This document shows, piece after piece, positions 1 through 8,783 of a stretch of DNA of 64,000 nucleotides (positions are counted from its first letter, which is position 1; the number at the start of each line of letters is the position of its first letter). The position numbers and the translations under genes are program-made. The stretch comes from Paenibacillus sp. HWE-109. Its GTDB lineage: Bacteria > Bacillota > Bacilli > Paenibacillales > NBRC-103111. Location: positions 1,054,001-1,118,000 of the forward strand of contig NZ_CP091881.1 of assembly GCF_022163125.1 (NCBI RefSeq), written 5' to 3'. Under the pieces are notes generated by a model. That model searched no databases. It had not been told where the DNA came from and saw nothing but the letters and a program-made list of their open reading frames with translations.

Positions 1-756
1 CATTTGACGGTCAGAAGTTCGTACCAATCCTCGGATGAAATCGGTTATTTAAACGATGTTTTTAATAATTTGATGGACCGTATCGAAGAACTATTGGCCG
101 AAAATGTTGAGGAACACAAGACGAAGGCCGAGATTGAATTCAAATTGCTGCAAACGCAGGTGCAACCCCATTTCTTGTATAATACCCTTGAAACGATCAT
201 ATCGCTTATTAAGCTGAATATGAAAACAGAAGCCATTACAGCAGCGAAATATATGGCTAATTTCTATAAAATTTCGTTAAGCAAAGGTAATGATATTATT
301 ACGCTTAGAGAAGAAATGCAACTATCTGAGAGCTATTTGGAAATTCAGCAATTGCGCTATGTGGAGTATATGGAATATACAATGGATATTGACGAGGAAA
401 TTATGTCGTGTTCAATTTCGAAGTTAACGCTGCAGCCGATCGTGGAAAACGCTATCTATCACGGACTTAAGAGAAAAAAGGAAAAAGGCTTATTGAGGAT
501 CACTGGGCGCCGCTTGGGTGACGAGGTGCGTATTGAAATTTACGATAACGGCGTGGGAATAGAAGAATCGCAAATAAAGGGATTATTGCGGGAAGTTTCT
601 GACTCCAATGAAAGAACTGGCTTCGGAGTCAGAAGTGTCCATAATCGGATTAGAATGCTGTATGGGGACAGATACGGATTAGAGGTAGAAAGCGAAATAG
701 GCTCATATACCAGAGTTACCATCCGTTTGCCCTTCAAACCATTGCGGGAGGTATGA
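1..756 (+). CDS. YesM-family sensor histidine kinase, C-terminal part (cut by window start)
   Basis: This is the C-terminal ~250 residues of a membrane sensor kinase; the sensor domain and membrane segments lie left of the window and the reading frame is open from base 1. Visible are the end of a HAMP region (DEIGYLNDVFNNLMDRI), the His_kinase motif LQTQVQPHFLYN with the phospho-acceptor His about 56 residues in, and an HATPase_c domain with the N box PIVENAIYHGLK and the G box YDNGVGI. In this family the kinase phosphorylates a YesN partner in response to extracellular carbohydrate. The partner gene starts 2 bases after the stop, so they are co-transcribed. The ligand is unknown; the binding-protein operon just downstream is the likely target. 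Confidence 0.93.
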   Translation, partial: HLTVRSSYQSSDEIGYLNDVFNNLMDRIEELLAENVEEHKTKAEIEFKLLQTQVQPHFLYNTLETIISLIKLNMKTEAITAAKYMANFYKISLSKGNDIITLREEMQLSESYLEIQQLRYVEYMEYTMDIDEEIMSCSISKLTLQPIVENAIYHGLKRKKEKGLLRITGRRLGDEVRIEIYDNGVGIEESQIKGLLREVSDSNERTGFGVRSVHNRIRMLYGDRYGLEVESEIGSYTRVTIRLPFKPLREV

Positions 757-757
757 G

Positions 758-2365
758 ATGTTAAAAGTGCTCATTGTCGATGATGAATACTACTTTAGAC
801 AAGCGTTGAAAATTTCATTGCCTTGGGAAGAGTTGGGTTTCCAGATCGCCGGCGAAGCGAAGAATGGAGAGGAAGCTCTATCATTGATGTCTGAGATCGG
901 TCCGGATATCGTCTTAGTAGATATTAATATGCCCATTATGGACGGCATGGAATTTATTCAGAAAGCCAAACAATGTAAGCAGGAAACTAAATTTATCATG
1001 TTAACAGGTCAAAGCGAGTTTGTATATGCCAAAATGGCTGTGCAGCTTGGGGTTTTTAATTACGTGCTCAAGCCAATTGACGAAGATGAACTTACAAGCT
1101 CCCTACTTGAGATTAAGAATCTGATTTACAAGGAGCACTCCGTAAAGCTGGATTATGAACACTTAAAGAAGCAGGCCAAAGAGCATATGCCGATGTTGAA
1201 GGAGCGGTTATTGAATGAATGGCTGCAGGGGAGCAGAGTTATAGACCCCTTGTCTTCTACAGAACGCTTGCAGTATTTGGGCATCAATCTGGATGCTCCA
1301 TTTCATATGGTGGTCGTAGCCGATATTGATTCGCAAGATGATCTTGTTACCAAAGAAGACATGCATATTCGCAAGCTGGCCGTTCAAGATATTGCCCAAG
1401 AATTTATTCAAAACACATATCCGTTTGCTAGTTGCCACGATACGAACGATCGGTATGTTATGATAATTGGCGTTCCTAACGCTTCTTACGACAGAATGGA
1501 AGCGATTAGTGAAGCAATTAGGAAGTCGGTTCAGGCGACTCTGGGATGTACCGTAACGATCGGTGTTGGCAATGGATACCCTGCCTTTGAATCGATATCC
1601 GTGTCCTACCAAGAAGCGCTATTCGCTTTGAAACATCGGTTTGTTTTAGGCGGCAATCAAGTTATACTTCATTCCATGATTGCCGAATCGGGTATGAAGG
1701 TCAGTCTATTCTCCGTAGAAAGGAGAATCGGACTGTTGATGAGTATGCGAATTGGTAATCTCACTGAGGCAGAAGAGTGGCTCACGACTTTTTTCAAGGA
1801 TGCTCGTACCAAGAACGCTTCCACGGAAATGCTGTTTGTTGCCGCACTTGAAATCGTATCCACTTGTTTGGAGTTTTTGGATGAGATGTCTCAAAGCTTC
1901 GAACATATATTTCAGGATACGGCTCAAACTGATATATTTCAGTTCATTCAACAGATGAACTCTTTTGGCGAACTGGAGAGATGGGTTCGTAACCTGATTC
2001 TCAAAGTGATTGCACATGTACATGGCAGGAAGCAAAATAGAGCGGTCAAAGTCGTGGACGAGGTAAAATCGTATATTCAAAGTCATTATGGAAATGAAGA
2101 ACTACGTATCGTAGATCTCGCAAAGAGTGTCCATATGAACTACAATCATCTCTGTTATGTGTTTAAAAAAGAAACCTCCATTACAATTAACGACTATTTG
2201 ACCGAAATACGCATCACGAAAGCAAAGGGACTTTTCGATCAAGGAGAGAAGATCGTACAATACGTCGCAAGTCAGGTCGGGTATGCAGATGCCAATTATT
2301 TCGGTAAATGCTTTAAGAAGTATATTGGAATTACCCCCAGTAAGTACGTTAACAATATCCAATAG
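758..2365 (+). CDS. YesN-family response regulator with AraC-type DNA-binding domain
   Basis: 535-aa response regulator. The N-terminal receiver domain (about 1-125) has the acidic pair VDDE, phospho-acceptor D55 in VDINMP and the KP motif near residue 105. A ~290-residue central region of the kind usual in YesN proteins follows, then a C-terminal AraC double helix-turn-helix (about 435-535) ending GYADANYFGKCFKKYIGITP. It is the cognate partner of the kinase immediately upstream and, by position, probably activates the binding-protein/permease operon that begins 216 bp downstream after a terminator. Length is normal for the family. The assignment to family is secure; the regulon is inferred from gene order. 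Confidence 0.93.
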   Translation: MLKVLIVDDEYYFRQALKISLPWEELGFQIAGEAKNGEEALSLMSEIGPDIVLVDINMPIMDGMEFIQKAKQCKQETKFIMLTGQSEFVYAKMAVQLGVFNYVLKPIDEDELTSSLLEIKNLIYKEHSVKLDYEHLKKQAKEHMPMLKERLLNEWLQGSRVIDPLSSTERLQYLGINLDAPFHMVVVADIDSQDDLVTKEDMHIRKLAVQDIAQEFIQNTYPFASCHDTNDRYVMIIGVPNASYDRMEAISEAIRKSVQATLGCTVTIGVGNGYPAFESISVSYQEALFALKHRFVLGGNQVILHSMIAESGMKVSLFSVERRIGLLMSMRIGNLTEAEEWLTTFFKDARTKNASTEMLFVAALEIVSTCLEFLDEMSQSFEHIFQDTAQTDIFQFIQQMNSFGELERWVRNLILKVIAHVHGRKQNRAVKVVDEVKSYIQSHYGNEELRIVDLAKSVHMNYNHLCYVFKKETSITINDYLTEIRITKAKGLFDQGEKIVQYVASQVGYADANYFGKCFKKYIGITPSKYVNNIQ

Positions 2366-2383
2366 CGTAGTTTTAAGAAAACG

Positions 2384-2429
2384 GCATAATGAGGCATTTA
2401 TCGATAATGTCTCATTGCGTCTTTTTTTT
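2384..2429 (+). terminator. Rho-independent terminator after yesN
   Basis: Inverted repeat AATGAG-CATT / AATG-CTCATT (2388-2416) followed after GCG by a run of eight T. Confidence 0.75.
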
Positions 2430-2522
2430 GCAATTGCAAACAATTTTCCTTTCTGTCCGAGAATAGTCTCTGTAATTATTTATATGGAATCCGTAGAATG
2501 AAATTAAGGATGATACCGCTTC

Positions 2523-2551
2523 CATTGAGGGATCAACCAAATAGATACAAT
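2523..2551 (+). promoter_or_regulatory. Weak candidate promoter for the binding-protein operon
   Basis: TTGAGG (2525-2530), a 15-bp spacer and TACAAT (2546-2551) precede the gene at 2582, whose ribosome site is TTAGGAGG. The spacing is short, so an activator such as the upstream YesN may be needed. This is only a pattern match. Confidence 0.3.
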
Positions 2552-2581
2552 ACTCTTTGATCAAACTTAGGAGGTCAACAA

Positions 2582-3937
2582 ATGGTAAGAACAGTAAAGG
2601 TACTCGGCACTTCTCTGATGGCAGGTATGCTTCTCGTTTCAGCAGGTTGTAGTACGAAGAATGAAGCCCAACCTTCCGCAACCCCCGGAAATTCACCAAC
2701 CCCGGCGGCAACGGCAGAAAACAAGGCTGGGAGTAATAAGAAGGTAAAGCTGAGAGTTGTAACGATCACAACGGACGAGAATCGCAATAACATCATGGAA
2801 AAGCATATTAAACCGAACGTTGCCAAGGCGTTTCCGAACGTAGAAATTGAATTTGAGCCGGGCGGCGGGGGCGAAGATATGGCGAATAAACTGAAAACGT
2901 TTAACGCTGCAGGTGATATGCCTGATGTATTCTGGAACGACGCAGGTTACTTTACGCCATTGAACAATACCGGCAGTATTATGGATTTAACCTCACCGAT
3001 CACCAAGGACGGGTTTTTGAACAAATACGCGGTTCCTGATGCATTGAAACATGTTGACGGAAAGATTTACAGCTTGTCTTCCGGAGCGGATACCTATTTC
3101 ACGCCGGTCATTTTCTACCATAAGGACATGTTCGAGCAAGCGGGCGTGCAAGTACCGAAGACATTCGACGAATTCATCGAAGTATCGAAAAAACTAAAAA
3201 GCAAAGGCATGGTACCTGCTGTTACCCCAGGCAAAGATGGATGGGGACCGAAGCTTTTCCTGCTTCAGCAGATGATCCAAATCGGTGATCCGCAAGCGAT
3301 GGCAGACCTTGTGAGCAATAAGACAGACTTCAGTAATCCAGCGGTCAAGGCAGGGGTGTCTCGCATTGAGAAGATGGTTAAGGAAGGTGTCTTTCCGGAA
3401 GGTATTGCTAATCTGGATTACGGTCCAGCCAACGAAATGTTTACATCTAAGAAGGCAGCTATGTACATGATGTTTACTTGGGAGCTTCCGAATTTGGCGA
3501 AAGATGATACAGTCGATTTCTTCCCGTTCCCAAGTGCTAGCGACAAATACGACCCAACGAAGCACGTTCAGTTCTGGGGATCTCCACTGAACGGATATGC
3601 CGTTAGCGCAAAAACCAAGTATCCTGAAGATGCAGTAAAGTTGGCTGAATTTCTGGCGATGGCAGACGCTCAATATTTCGAATCTACGGGTGCCCCAATT
3701 GCCTTGAAGACAGGCAATACAGTGGCGGAACCTAAGCCGTTAATGAAGAAATTCATTAACTGGTACAATCCTATCCCTACCAAAATTGCTTCACTCGCAC
3801 TTAACTCGTTGGATGCAAAAACATCGGCAGAGCTTGCGACGCAAGGGGCGAAATTGCTGACGGGACAATATCCAGCTGATAAGTTTAGTACGGATATGGG
3901 CAAGATCTGGAGTGAAAATACGTGGTTTAAAAAGTAA
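2582..3937 (+). CDS. Sugar ABC transporter substrate-binding lipoprotein (CUT1 type)
   Basis: 451-aa extracellular solute-binding protein. A lipoprotein signal peptide is visible (positively charged MVRTVK, hydrophobic core, lipobox VSAGC), followed by an Ala/Pro/Thr-rich tether of about 30 residues typical of membrane-anchored binding proteins. The rest matches the SBP_bac_1 fold (LRVVTITTDENRN... FNAAGDMPDVFWNDAG; later GKAAMYM-like MFTSKKAAMYMMFTWE). It should capture an oligosaccharide outside the membrane and pass it to the two permeases encoded next. The start is set by GGAGG 7 bases upstream. Substrate cannot be read from the sequence. Confidence 0.93.
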   Translation: MVRTVKVLGTSLMAGMLLVSAGCSTKNEAQPSATPGNSPTPAATAENKAGSNKKVKLRVVTITTDENRNNIMEKHIKPNVAKAFPNVEIEFEPGGGGEDMANKLKTFNAAGDMPDVFWNDAGYFTPLNNTGSIMDLTSPITKDGFLNKYAVPDALKHVDGKIYSLSSGADTYFTPVIFYHKDMFEQAGVQVPKTFDEFIEVSKKLKSKGMVPAVTPGKDGWGPKLFLLQQMIQIGDPQAMADLVSNKTDFSNPAVKAGVSRIEKMVKEGVFPEGIANLDYGPANEMFTSKKAAMYMMFTWELPNLAKDDTVDFFPFPSASDKYDPTKHVQFWGSPLNGYAVSAKTKYPEDAVKLAEFLAMADAQYFESTGAPIALKTGNTVAEPKPLMKKFINWYNPIPTKIASLALNSLDAKTSAELATQGAKLLTGQYPADKFSTDMGKIWSENTWFKK

Positions 3938-3967
3938 ATGATCTAAGTTCATTTCATAAACTGAATT

Positions 3968-3993
3968 CCCCTTGGAACTTTAAGTTCCGGGGG
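3968..3993 (+). other. Stem-loop between binding-protein and permease genes
   Basis: CCCC, GGAACTT, one loop base, AAGTTCC, GGGG: a near-perfect hairpin 31 bases after the stop codon with only a weak T tract. Such structures usually protect the 3' end of the binding-protein mRNA or attenuate read-through so that the binding protein is made in excess. Confidence 0.7.
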
Positions 3994-4026
3994 TATTCTA
4001 TATCAAATCAGACGGTGGAGAGAGCC

Positions 4027-4911
4027 ATGAACAAGTACTACAGTACCAAAGTGTCCATATTTGTATTTTCCGCACCTGCGTTGATTCTGTTTAGCGTTTT
4101 CTGTGTGTATCCACTCTTGCCTGAAATTTGGATGAGTTTGAATAATCATGATGGTTTTCGAAATTTAGGGTTTGTTGGTTTGGATAATTATAAGGATATC
4201 CTAGCTTCTGCTTCTTTCTGGACAGCTCATAAGAATACGTATCTAATTGTTGGGATTTCCGTCTTTCTGGGTTTACCGCTTTCCTTAATGTTTGCTCTTT
4301 TTATGGATGTTCAAACTCCAAAGTTGCGTCGTTTTTTTAAAACGTCCGCCATGCTTCCCGCCATTTTGTCAGTTACGGTCGTCGCAGAAATGTGGATATC
4401 CTTCTATGAACCAACCTATGGGTTATTTAACAGTATTCTGAGATCCATAGGTCTTGAAGCTTGGACTCATTCCTGGCTTACTGAAAAGAACACTGTGATG
4501 CCAAGCATCGGATTGACATTTCTATGGCAATATATTGGGCTGAACGCCATGCTATTCTATACGGGAATCAAGACGATCCCCAAAAATTATTACGAAGCTG
4601 CATTAATTGATGGTGCTAGCTTTACCCAAGTCTGCTTACGAATTACGATTCCACTGCTTCAAGATGTAACGAAATACGTATTAATCTTGTCTGCGTTAGG
4701 TTCCATGGCATTCTATTCGCAAGTCCGCGTCATGACAGCCGGTGGTCCGGGAGATTTGTCCAGGACGGTTATTTACCAAATGTATTATGTGGCATTCGAA
4801 ACGTCAGAATTTGGTAAAGGAACGGCTATTGCGGTTGTATTTATTCTAGAGTGCCTATTCATCTCCTTTCTGATTCAACGGTTCGTCGCCAGAGAAAAAC
4901 TGGAGTTTTAA
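4027..4911 (+). CDS. Sugar ABC transporter permease (MalF/UgpA type)
   Basis: 294-aa inner-membrane permease of the CUT1 family. The N-terminal hydrophobic helix (VSIFVFSAPALILFSVFCVY), several further membrane spans and the cytoplasmic EAA loop (YYEAALIDGASFTQV followed by IPLL) that docks the ATPase are visible. The start was moved from an in-frame GTG at 4015 to ATG 4027 because GGTGGAG (4014-4020) fits as the ribosome site for the latter. It follows the binding protein and a stem-loop, and is 13 bp before its partner permease. No ATPase gene is nearby. Confidence 0.93.
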   Translation: MNKYYSTKVSIFVFSAPALILFSVFCVYPLLPEIWMSLNNHDGFRNLGFVGLDNYKDILASASFWTAHKNTYLIVGISVFLGLPLSLMFALFMDVQTPKLRRFFKTSAMLPAILSVTVVAEMWISFYEPTYGLFNSILRSIGLEAWTHSWLTEKNTVMPSIGLTFLWQYIGLNAMLFYTGIKTIPKNYYEAALIDGASFTQVCLRITIPLLQDVTKYVLILSALGSMAFYSQVRVMTAGGPGDLSRTVIYQMYYVAFETSEFGKGTAIAVVFILECLFISFLIQRFVAREKLEF

Positions 4912-4924
4912 GGAGGAGACCATC

Positions 4925-5737
4925 ATGAAATACTTAAGCCGTGTATTTTGGCTAGCGATAGGCTGTACATTTCTGTTTCCCTTATACTGGATGATTACAA
5001 TGTCACTTAAGTCCAAAAGCGAAGCTTATAATAATCAATTCGGCATTCCCTATTCATGGGATTGGATAAACTATAGTGAAGCGTTGTCAAAATATCATTT
5101 CTTTGTTTACTTCGAGAACAGTTTGATTTATACCATAGGGACCATTGCAATCACACTGACGACGGGGAGTATGCTTGCGTATTGCCTGAGCCGAATGCAA
5201 TGGAGATTCAATTCGGCGGCACTACTCTATGTGTCCTTAGGGTTGATTGTGCCTATTGAAGTTGTATTAATTCCATTATTTCAATTAATAAAATGGTTAC
5301 ATCTTAAGGATAGTTATTGGGGTCTCATATTGCCGTATTCCGGATTCGCAATCGCTTCTTGTGTGCTGATGTTATTTGCCTTTCTCCGTTCACTTCCTAA
5401 GGAATTGGAGGAAGCTGCTTGTATAGATGGGACGAACGTTTATCAGACATTCTTCAGAATTATTTTTCCGATTGTCACGCCAGCGCTAATGACACAATGC
5501 GTTCTATTGTTCATGCGCATTTGGAATGAGTTTCCGCTTGCTTTCATTATAGCTTCAAAAGATCAATTCAGGCCGTTAACTGTCGGCTTGCTAAGCTTCT
5601 TCGTTAGCGTCGGTGTTTCAGACTGGGGACTTATTGGTGCAACGATGGTGCTCTCGAGTTTACCTATGATTATTGTATATATGATAGGTAATGAAAAGAT
5701 TGAAAATGCATTGACGGCAGGAGCTATTTTGAAGTAA
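4925..5737 (+). CDS. Sugar ABC transporter permease (MalG/UgpE type)
   Basis: 270-aa partner permease. It begins with a membrane helix (VFWLAIGCTFLFPLYWMITMSLK), carries the MalG-type loop after TM1 and the EAA motif LEEAACIDGTNVYQTF ... FPIVTP, and ends with the typical GAILK. With the preceding gene it would form the membrane channel for the upstream lipoprotein. The ribosome site AAGGAGG lies 6-12 bases ahead of the start, and the gene ends the operon, being followed by a strong terminator. Confidence 0.93.
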   Translation: MKYLSRVFWLAIGCTFLFPLYWMITMSLKSKSEAYNNQFGIPYSWDWINYSEALSKYHFFVYFENSLIYTIGTIAITLTTGSMLAYCLSRMQWRFNSAALLYVSLGLIVPIEVVLIPLFQLIKWLHLKDSYWGLILPYSGFAIASCVLMLFAFLRSLPKELEEAACIDGTNVYQTFFRIIFPIVTPALMTQCVLLFMRIWNEFPLAFIIASKDQFRPLTVGLLSFFVSVGVSDWGLIGATMVLSSLPMIIVYMIGNEKIENALTAGAILK

Positions 5738-5763
5738 CACGGAGATTACATACCAGAAATACA

Positions 5764-5816
5764 AAGCAGCAGCAGCCAAGGACGAGAAAATAAAGTCCTG
5801 AACTGCTGCTGTTTTA
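5764..5816 (+). terminator. Rho-independent terminator
   Basis: CAGCAGCAG (5767-5775) pairs with CTGCTGCTG (5803-5811), with an inner GGAC/GTCC helix, followed by TTTTA. Confidence 0.85.
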
Positions 5817-5935
5817 TTGAACAAAATTTCTTGCATGAGCACAATGCTGGTGTTATACTTCTTGCGAATTTCTTTCGCGAATGGCTTCTTCCGTTCGTAT
5901 TAACAGCTGTAATTCGTAGGGGTAAGACCTATACT

Positions 5936-5970
5936 CTGTGAATTGTAAGCGTATTCTTGATGCGTATAAT
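5936..5970 (+). promoter_or_regulatory. Promoter with shared operator-like motif
   Basis: TTGTAA (5943-5948), 16-bp spacer, TATAAT (5965-5970), about 75 bp before the binding-protein gene at 6047. A 21-nt stretch at 5936-5956 overlapping the -35 box matches 14712-14732, upstream of the GH10 gene, at 19 of 21 positions and in the same register to the -10 box. This suggests co-regulation. The remaining sequence from 5817 to 5935 shows nothing else convincing. Confidence 0.65.
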
Positions 5971-6046
5971 AAATAGTGTAAGCAAATAAATGATTAACTT
6001 ATACAAACATGTAAGATCATGGAGACAATAAGGGAGGATTAGAAAA

Positions 6047-7723
6047 ATGGTTAAGAAAATAAAACGACCTGTCTTAGCAGCATTGGTACCTGTTCTGGCT
6101 CTAGGATTAACGTTGACAGGATGCACCGACTCGAAGGATGCGGCAAGCAGCACCTCTTCGCCTAGCGATAGTCAGGCAAGTCCAGCAGCAACGAAAAATG
6201 ACGTGATTAAGCCAGTTGCATTATCTGTGTTCATTGGTGGCCCTGGTCAACAGCCGACTCCTGACAACAAGATCTACAAGATGATTAAAGATAAAACTGG
6301 CGTTAGCCTAAAAATGGAGTTTCTTGTCGGTGACCTGCAGCAGAAGATGGGCGTTATGATTGCCGGCGGTGATTATGCGGATATTATGTCCGGGGATGAT
6401 AAACTAATTGCGGCCGGTGCTTTTATTCCCCTCGAGGACCTGATTGAGAAGTACGCACCGAATTTGAAGAAGCACTATGCCTCCGTGTGGAATCAGATCA
6501 AAGATCCTGCTAGCGGTCACCTTTATGCTATGCCGGCTTACGGCGTGTACAGTGGTCAAGTTAACGATACTGCGTATGGAGGACCAGGCTTTTACCTGCA
6601 AAAGGATGTCCTGAAGGAAATGGGTTACCCAACTCCAAAAACGTTGGACGAATATTTCGATATCATTGCGAAATACAAAGCGAAACATCCAGATATGATC
6701 GGGTTCGAGACGTTGAGCTTCGACTGGAGAAAATTCCCGCTGCTTAATCCGCCAGAGCATTTAGCTGGTTACCCAAATGACGGTGGTGTTATCGTCGATA
6801 ACGGGAAAGCGCAAATTTTTGCGGACAAGGATATTGCCAAGACCTATTACAAGAAGCTGAATGAGATCAATGCGCAAGGCTTGATGGATAAGGAAGCACT
6901 GGTACAGAACTACGATCAGTACTTAGCGAAAATTGCCAGTGGCCGCGTCATTGGGATGTTTGACCAGCAATGGAACTTTAACGATGGAGAACTTTCTTTG
7001 AAATCACAAGGTAAATTCGGCAGCACATACGTCGGGTTCCCGCTATTATATCCAGGCGCTACAGAGCACTACCGTGACCGTCCAGTTGTGAACATCAACC
7101 GTGGATTCGGGATTTCGACGAAAGCCAAGGATCCGGTTCAAATCATCAAATTCCTTGATGCGCTAATGACCGAAGATTGGCAGAAGACACTCCAATGGGG
7201 TATTCAAGGCGAGGATTATGAGGTGAAGGACGGGAAGTTCTACCGTACCCCTGAACAGCGTGCGAAAGCAGACGATAATACATGGAAGCTAGCGAATAAA
7301 GCGGATGCGTTCTTGGGTGGCCTGCCTAAGATGCAAGGGTCGTATAGTGACGGAAATGCAACTGATGCGGGATCACAGCCACAGGAATTTTTCGAGAGCT
7401 TGAAGCCGCAGGATCAGGAAGTGCTGAAGGCATACAACCATAAGACATGGGCAGAGTTCTTCAAATCACCTGTGGAAAATCCCATATACTACCCAGCGTG
7501 GAGTATTGATCTCGTGGATGGTTCACCAGCCAAAGTGGCCAATCAGAAGATGGAAGACCTTGCCGTCAAATATTTGCCGAAAGCTATTATGGTCAAACCG
7601 GATGAATTTGAAGGTGTATGGAAGGAATATGTGGATCAGATTTCCAAAAGCAATTTCAAAGCCATCGAAGATCGTATCAATGAACAAATTAACTGGCGTA
7701 TTAAGAATTGGAGCAGCAAATAA
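6047..7723 (+). CDS. Aldouronate/oligosaccharide-type ABC substrate-binding lipoprotein (LplA-like)
   Basis: 558-aa large solute-binding protein of the LplA/YtcQ type found with LplB/LplC-like permeases. Lipoprotein signal with lipobox LTGC (about residues 23-26) and a Ser/Ala-rich tether. The mature part shows the family pattern (TPDNKIYKMIKDKTGV; GGDYADIM; WNQIKDPASGHLYAMP; FLDALMTEDWQKTLQWGIQG). Related proteins in Paenibacillus bind methylglucuronoxylan oligosaccharides, and the nearby intracellular GH10 xylanase agrees with that role, but the ligand is inferred. AGGGAGG before ATG 6047 supports the start. It is the first gene of the unit running to the permeases. Confidence 0.92.
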   Translation: MVKKIKRPVLAALVPVLALGLTLTGCTDSKDAASSTSSPSDSQASPAATKNDVIKPVALSVFIGGPGQQPTPDNKIYKMIKDKTGVSLKMEFLVGDLQQKMGVMIAGGDYADIMSGDDKLIAAGAFIPLEDLIEKYAPNLKKHYASVWNQIKDPASGHLYAMPAYGVYSGQVNDTAYGGPGFYLQKDVLKEMGYPTPKTLDEYFDIIAKYKAKHPDMIGFETLSFDWRKFPLLNPPEHLAGYPNDGGVIVDNGKAQIFADKDIAKTYYKKLNEINAQGLMDKEALVQNYDQYLAKIASGRVIGMFDQQWNFNDGELSLKSQGKFGSTYVGFPLLYPGATEHYRDRPVVNINRGFGISTKAKDPVQIIKFLDALMTEDWQKTLQWGIQGEDYEVKDGKFYRTPEQRAKADDNTWKLANKADAFLGGLPKMQGSYSDGNATDAGSQPQEFFESLKPQDQEVLKAYNHKTWAEFFKSPVENPIYYPAWSIDLVDGSPAKVANQKMEDLAVKYLPKAIMVKPDEFEGVWKEYVDQISKSNFKAIEDRINEQINWRIKNWSSK

Positions 7724-7738
7724 GAGAATAGAACATGC

Positions 7739-7777
7739 AGTAGAGTGGGGGAGACTCAGGGTCTTCTCCGCTTTACT
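7739..7777 (+). other. Long stem-loop between binding-protein and permease genes
   Basis: A 17-bp stem including G-T pairs (arms 7739-7755 and 7761-7777) with a 5-base loop, lying between stop 7723 and the ribosome site at 7783. There is no T tract, so it is more likely an mRNA-processing or stabilising element than a terminator. Confidence 0.75.
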
Positions 7778-7795
7778 TCCTAGGAGGGAATGTCG

Positions 7796-8770
7796 ATGGC
7801 CGAGACCATACTGTCCAAAAGACCAAAGAAAGAGCAAAAAATTGATCCGGAAATCGGCGTCGGTTTAAGTTGGAAGACGATCAAAAATCAGAAGCAGTTA
7901 ATTCTGATGTCGTTTCCCATCGTGATTTATATTCTGATTTTCAATTATGTACCGATTTGGGGCTGGTTGATGGCGTTCCAGAATTATCGTCCGGCTTTGA
8001 AATTTTCCAAACAGCAGTGGGTGGGGTTGAAGCATTTTAAATTTCTCTTTCAAGATGATACGTTCTTGACTGTGCTTCGCAACACGCTTGCCATGAGTAT
8101 GATCAATTTGGTTCTTAGCTTTGCAACAGCCATTATTTTAGCTCTTTTACTGAATGAAATTAAAGTTCGTTTCTGGAAACGGTCCATCCAAACGATTTCT
8201 TATCTGCCTCATTTTCTGTCGTGGATCATTGCTGCGGGTATTGTAGCGACTTCCCTATCCGTTGATGATGGAATCGTTAATCAGCTGCTGATGAAGATGC
8301 ACATCATCACAGAACCTATCATGTGGCTTAGCGAGGGGAAATATTTTTGGGGGATTGTGGGCTTGTCTAATGTATGGAAAGAGGTGGGATGGAATACGAT
8401 CATTTACCTTGCAGCTATCACCTCGATTGATCCGTCGCTGTATGAGTCTGCCGGAATCGACGGTGCAAACCGTTACCAGAAGATCCTGTACGTCACACTG
8501 CCTGGGATCAAGTCGACATTTATCATTCTATTAATCATGAATATCGGACATATTCTGGATGCAGGCTTTGAAATTCAGTACCTGCTCGGCAATGGATTGA
8601 TCGTCGACTGGTCGCAAACGATTGATATTTTCGTTCTCAAGTACGGGATTGCTCAAGGCAACTATTCGCTGGCCACTGCGGCAGGTATTTTCAAAACAGT
8701 TGTAAGCATAATCCTTATTCTAATTGCAAATTCTACCGCCAAGCGCCTTGGTGAAGAGCGGTTGATATAA
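7796..8770 (+). CDS. Sugar ABC transporter permease (LplB type)
   Basis: 324-aa membrane permease of the LplB type. A charged cytoplasmic N-terminus (SKRPKKEQK) precedes six predicted spans starting at LILMSFPIVIYILIFNYVPIWGW; the EAA loop reads LYESAGIDGANRYQKI followed by LPGI. The ATG at 7790 sits only 2-3 bases after GGAGGG, so the second ATG at 7796 is the better start. Its partner permease begins 13 bp downstream. It should import the oligosaccharide bound by the upstream lipoprotein. Confidence 0.92.
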   Translation: MAETILSKRPKKEQKIDPEIGVGLSWKTIKNQKQLILMSFPIVIYILIFNYVPIWGWLMAFQNYRPALKFSKQQWVGLKHFKFLFQDDTFLTVLRNTLAMSMINLVLSFATAIILALLLNEIKVRFWKRSIQTISYLPHFLSWIIAAGIVATSLSVDDGIVNQLLMKMHIITEPIMWLSEGKYFWGIVGLSNVWKEVGWNTIIYLAAITSIDPSLYESAGIDGANRYQKILYVTLPGIKSTFIILLIMNIGHILDAGFEIQYLLGNGLIVDWSQTIDIFVLKYGIAQGNYSLATAAGIFKTVVSIILILIANSTAKRLGEERLI

Positions 8771-8783
8771 AGGAGAGATGACG

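Noticed and set aside
5853..5945. Minus-strand frame reading YELQLLIRTEEAIRERNSQEV and a few residues upstream
   Set aside because: It looks protein-like but has no start codon with ribosome site, matches nothing I recognise and overlaps the promoter at 5936-5970.
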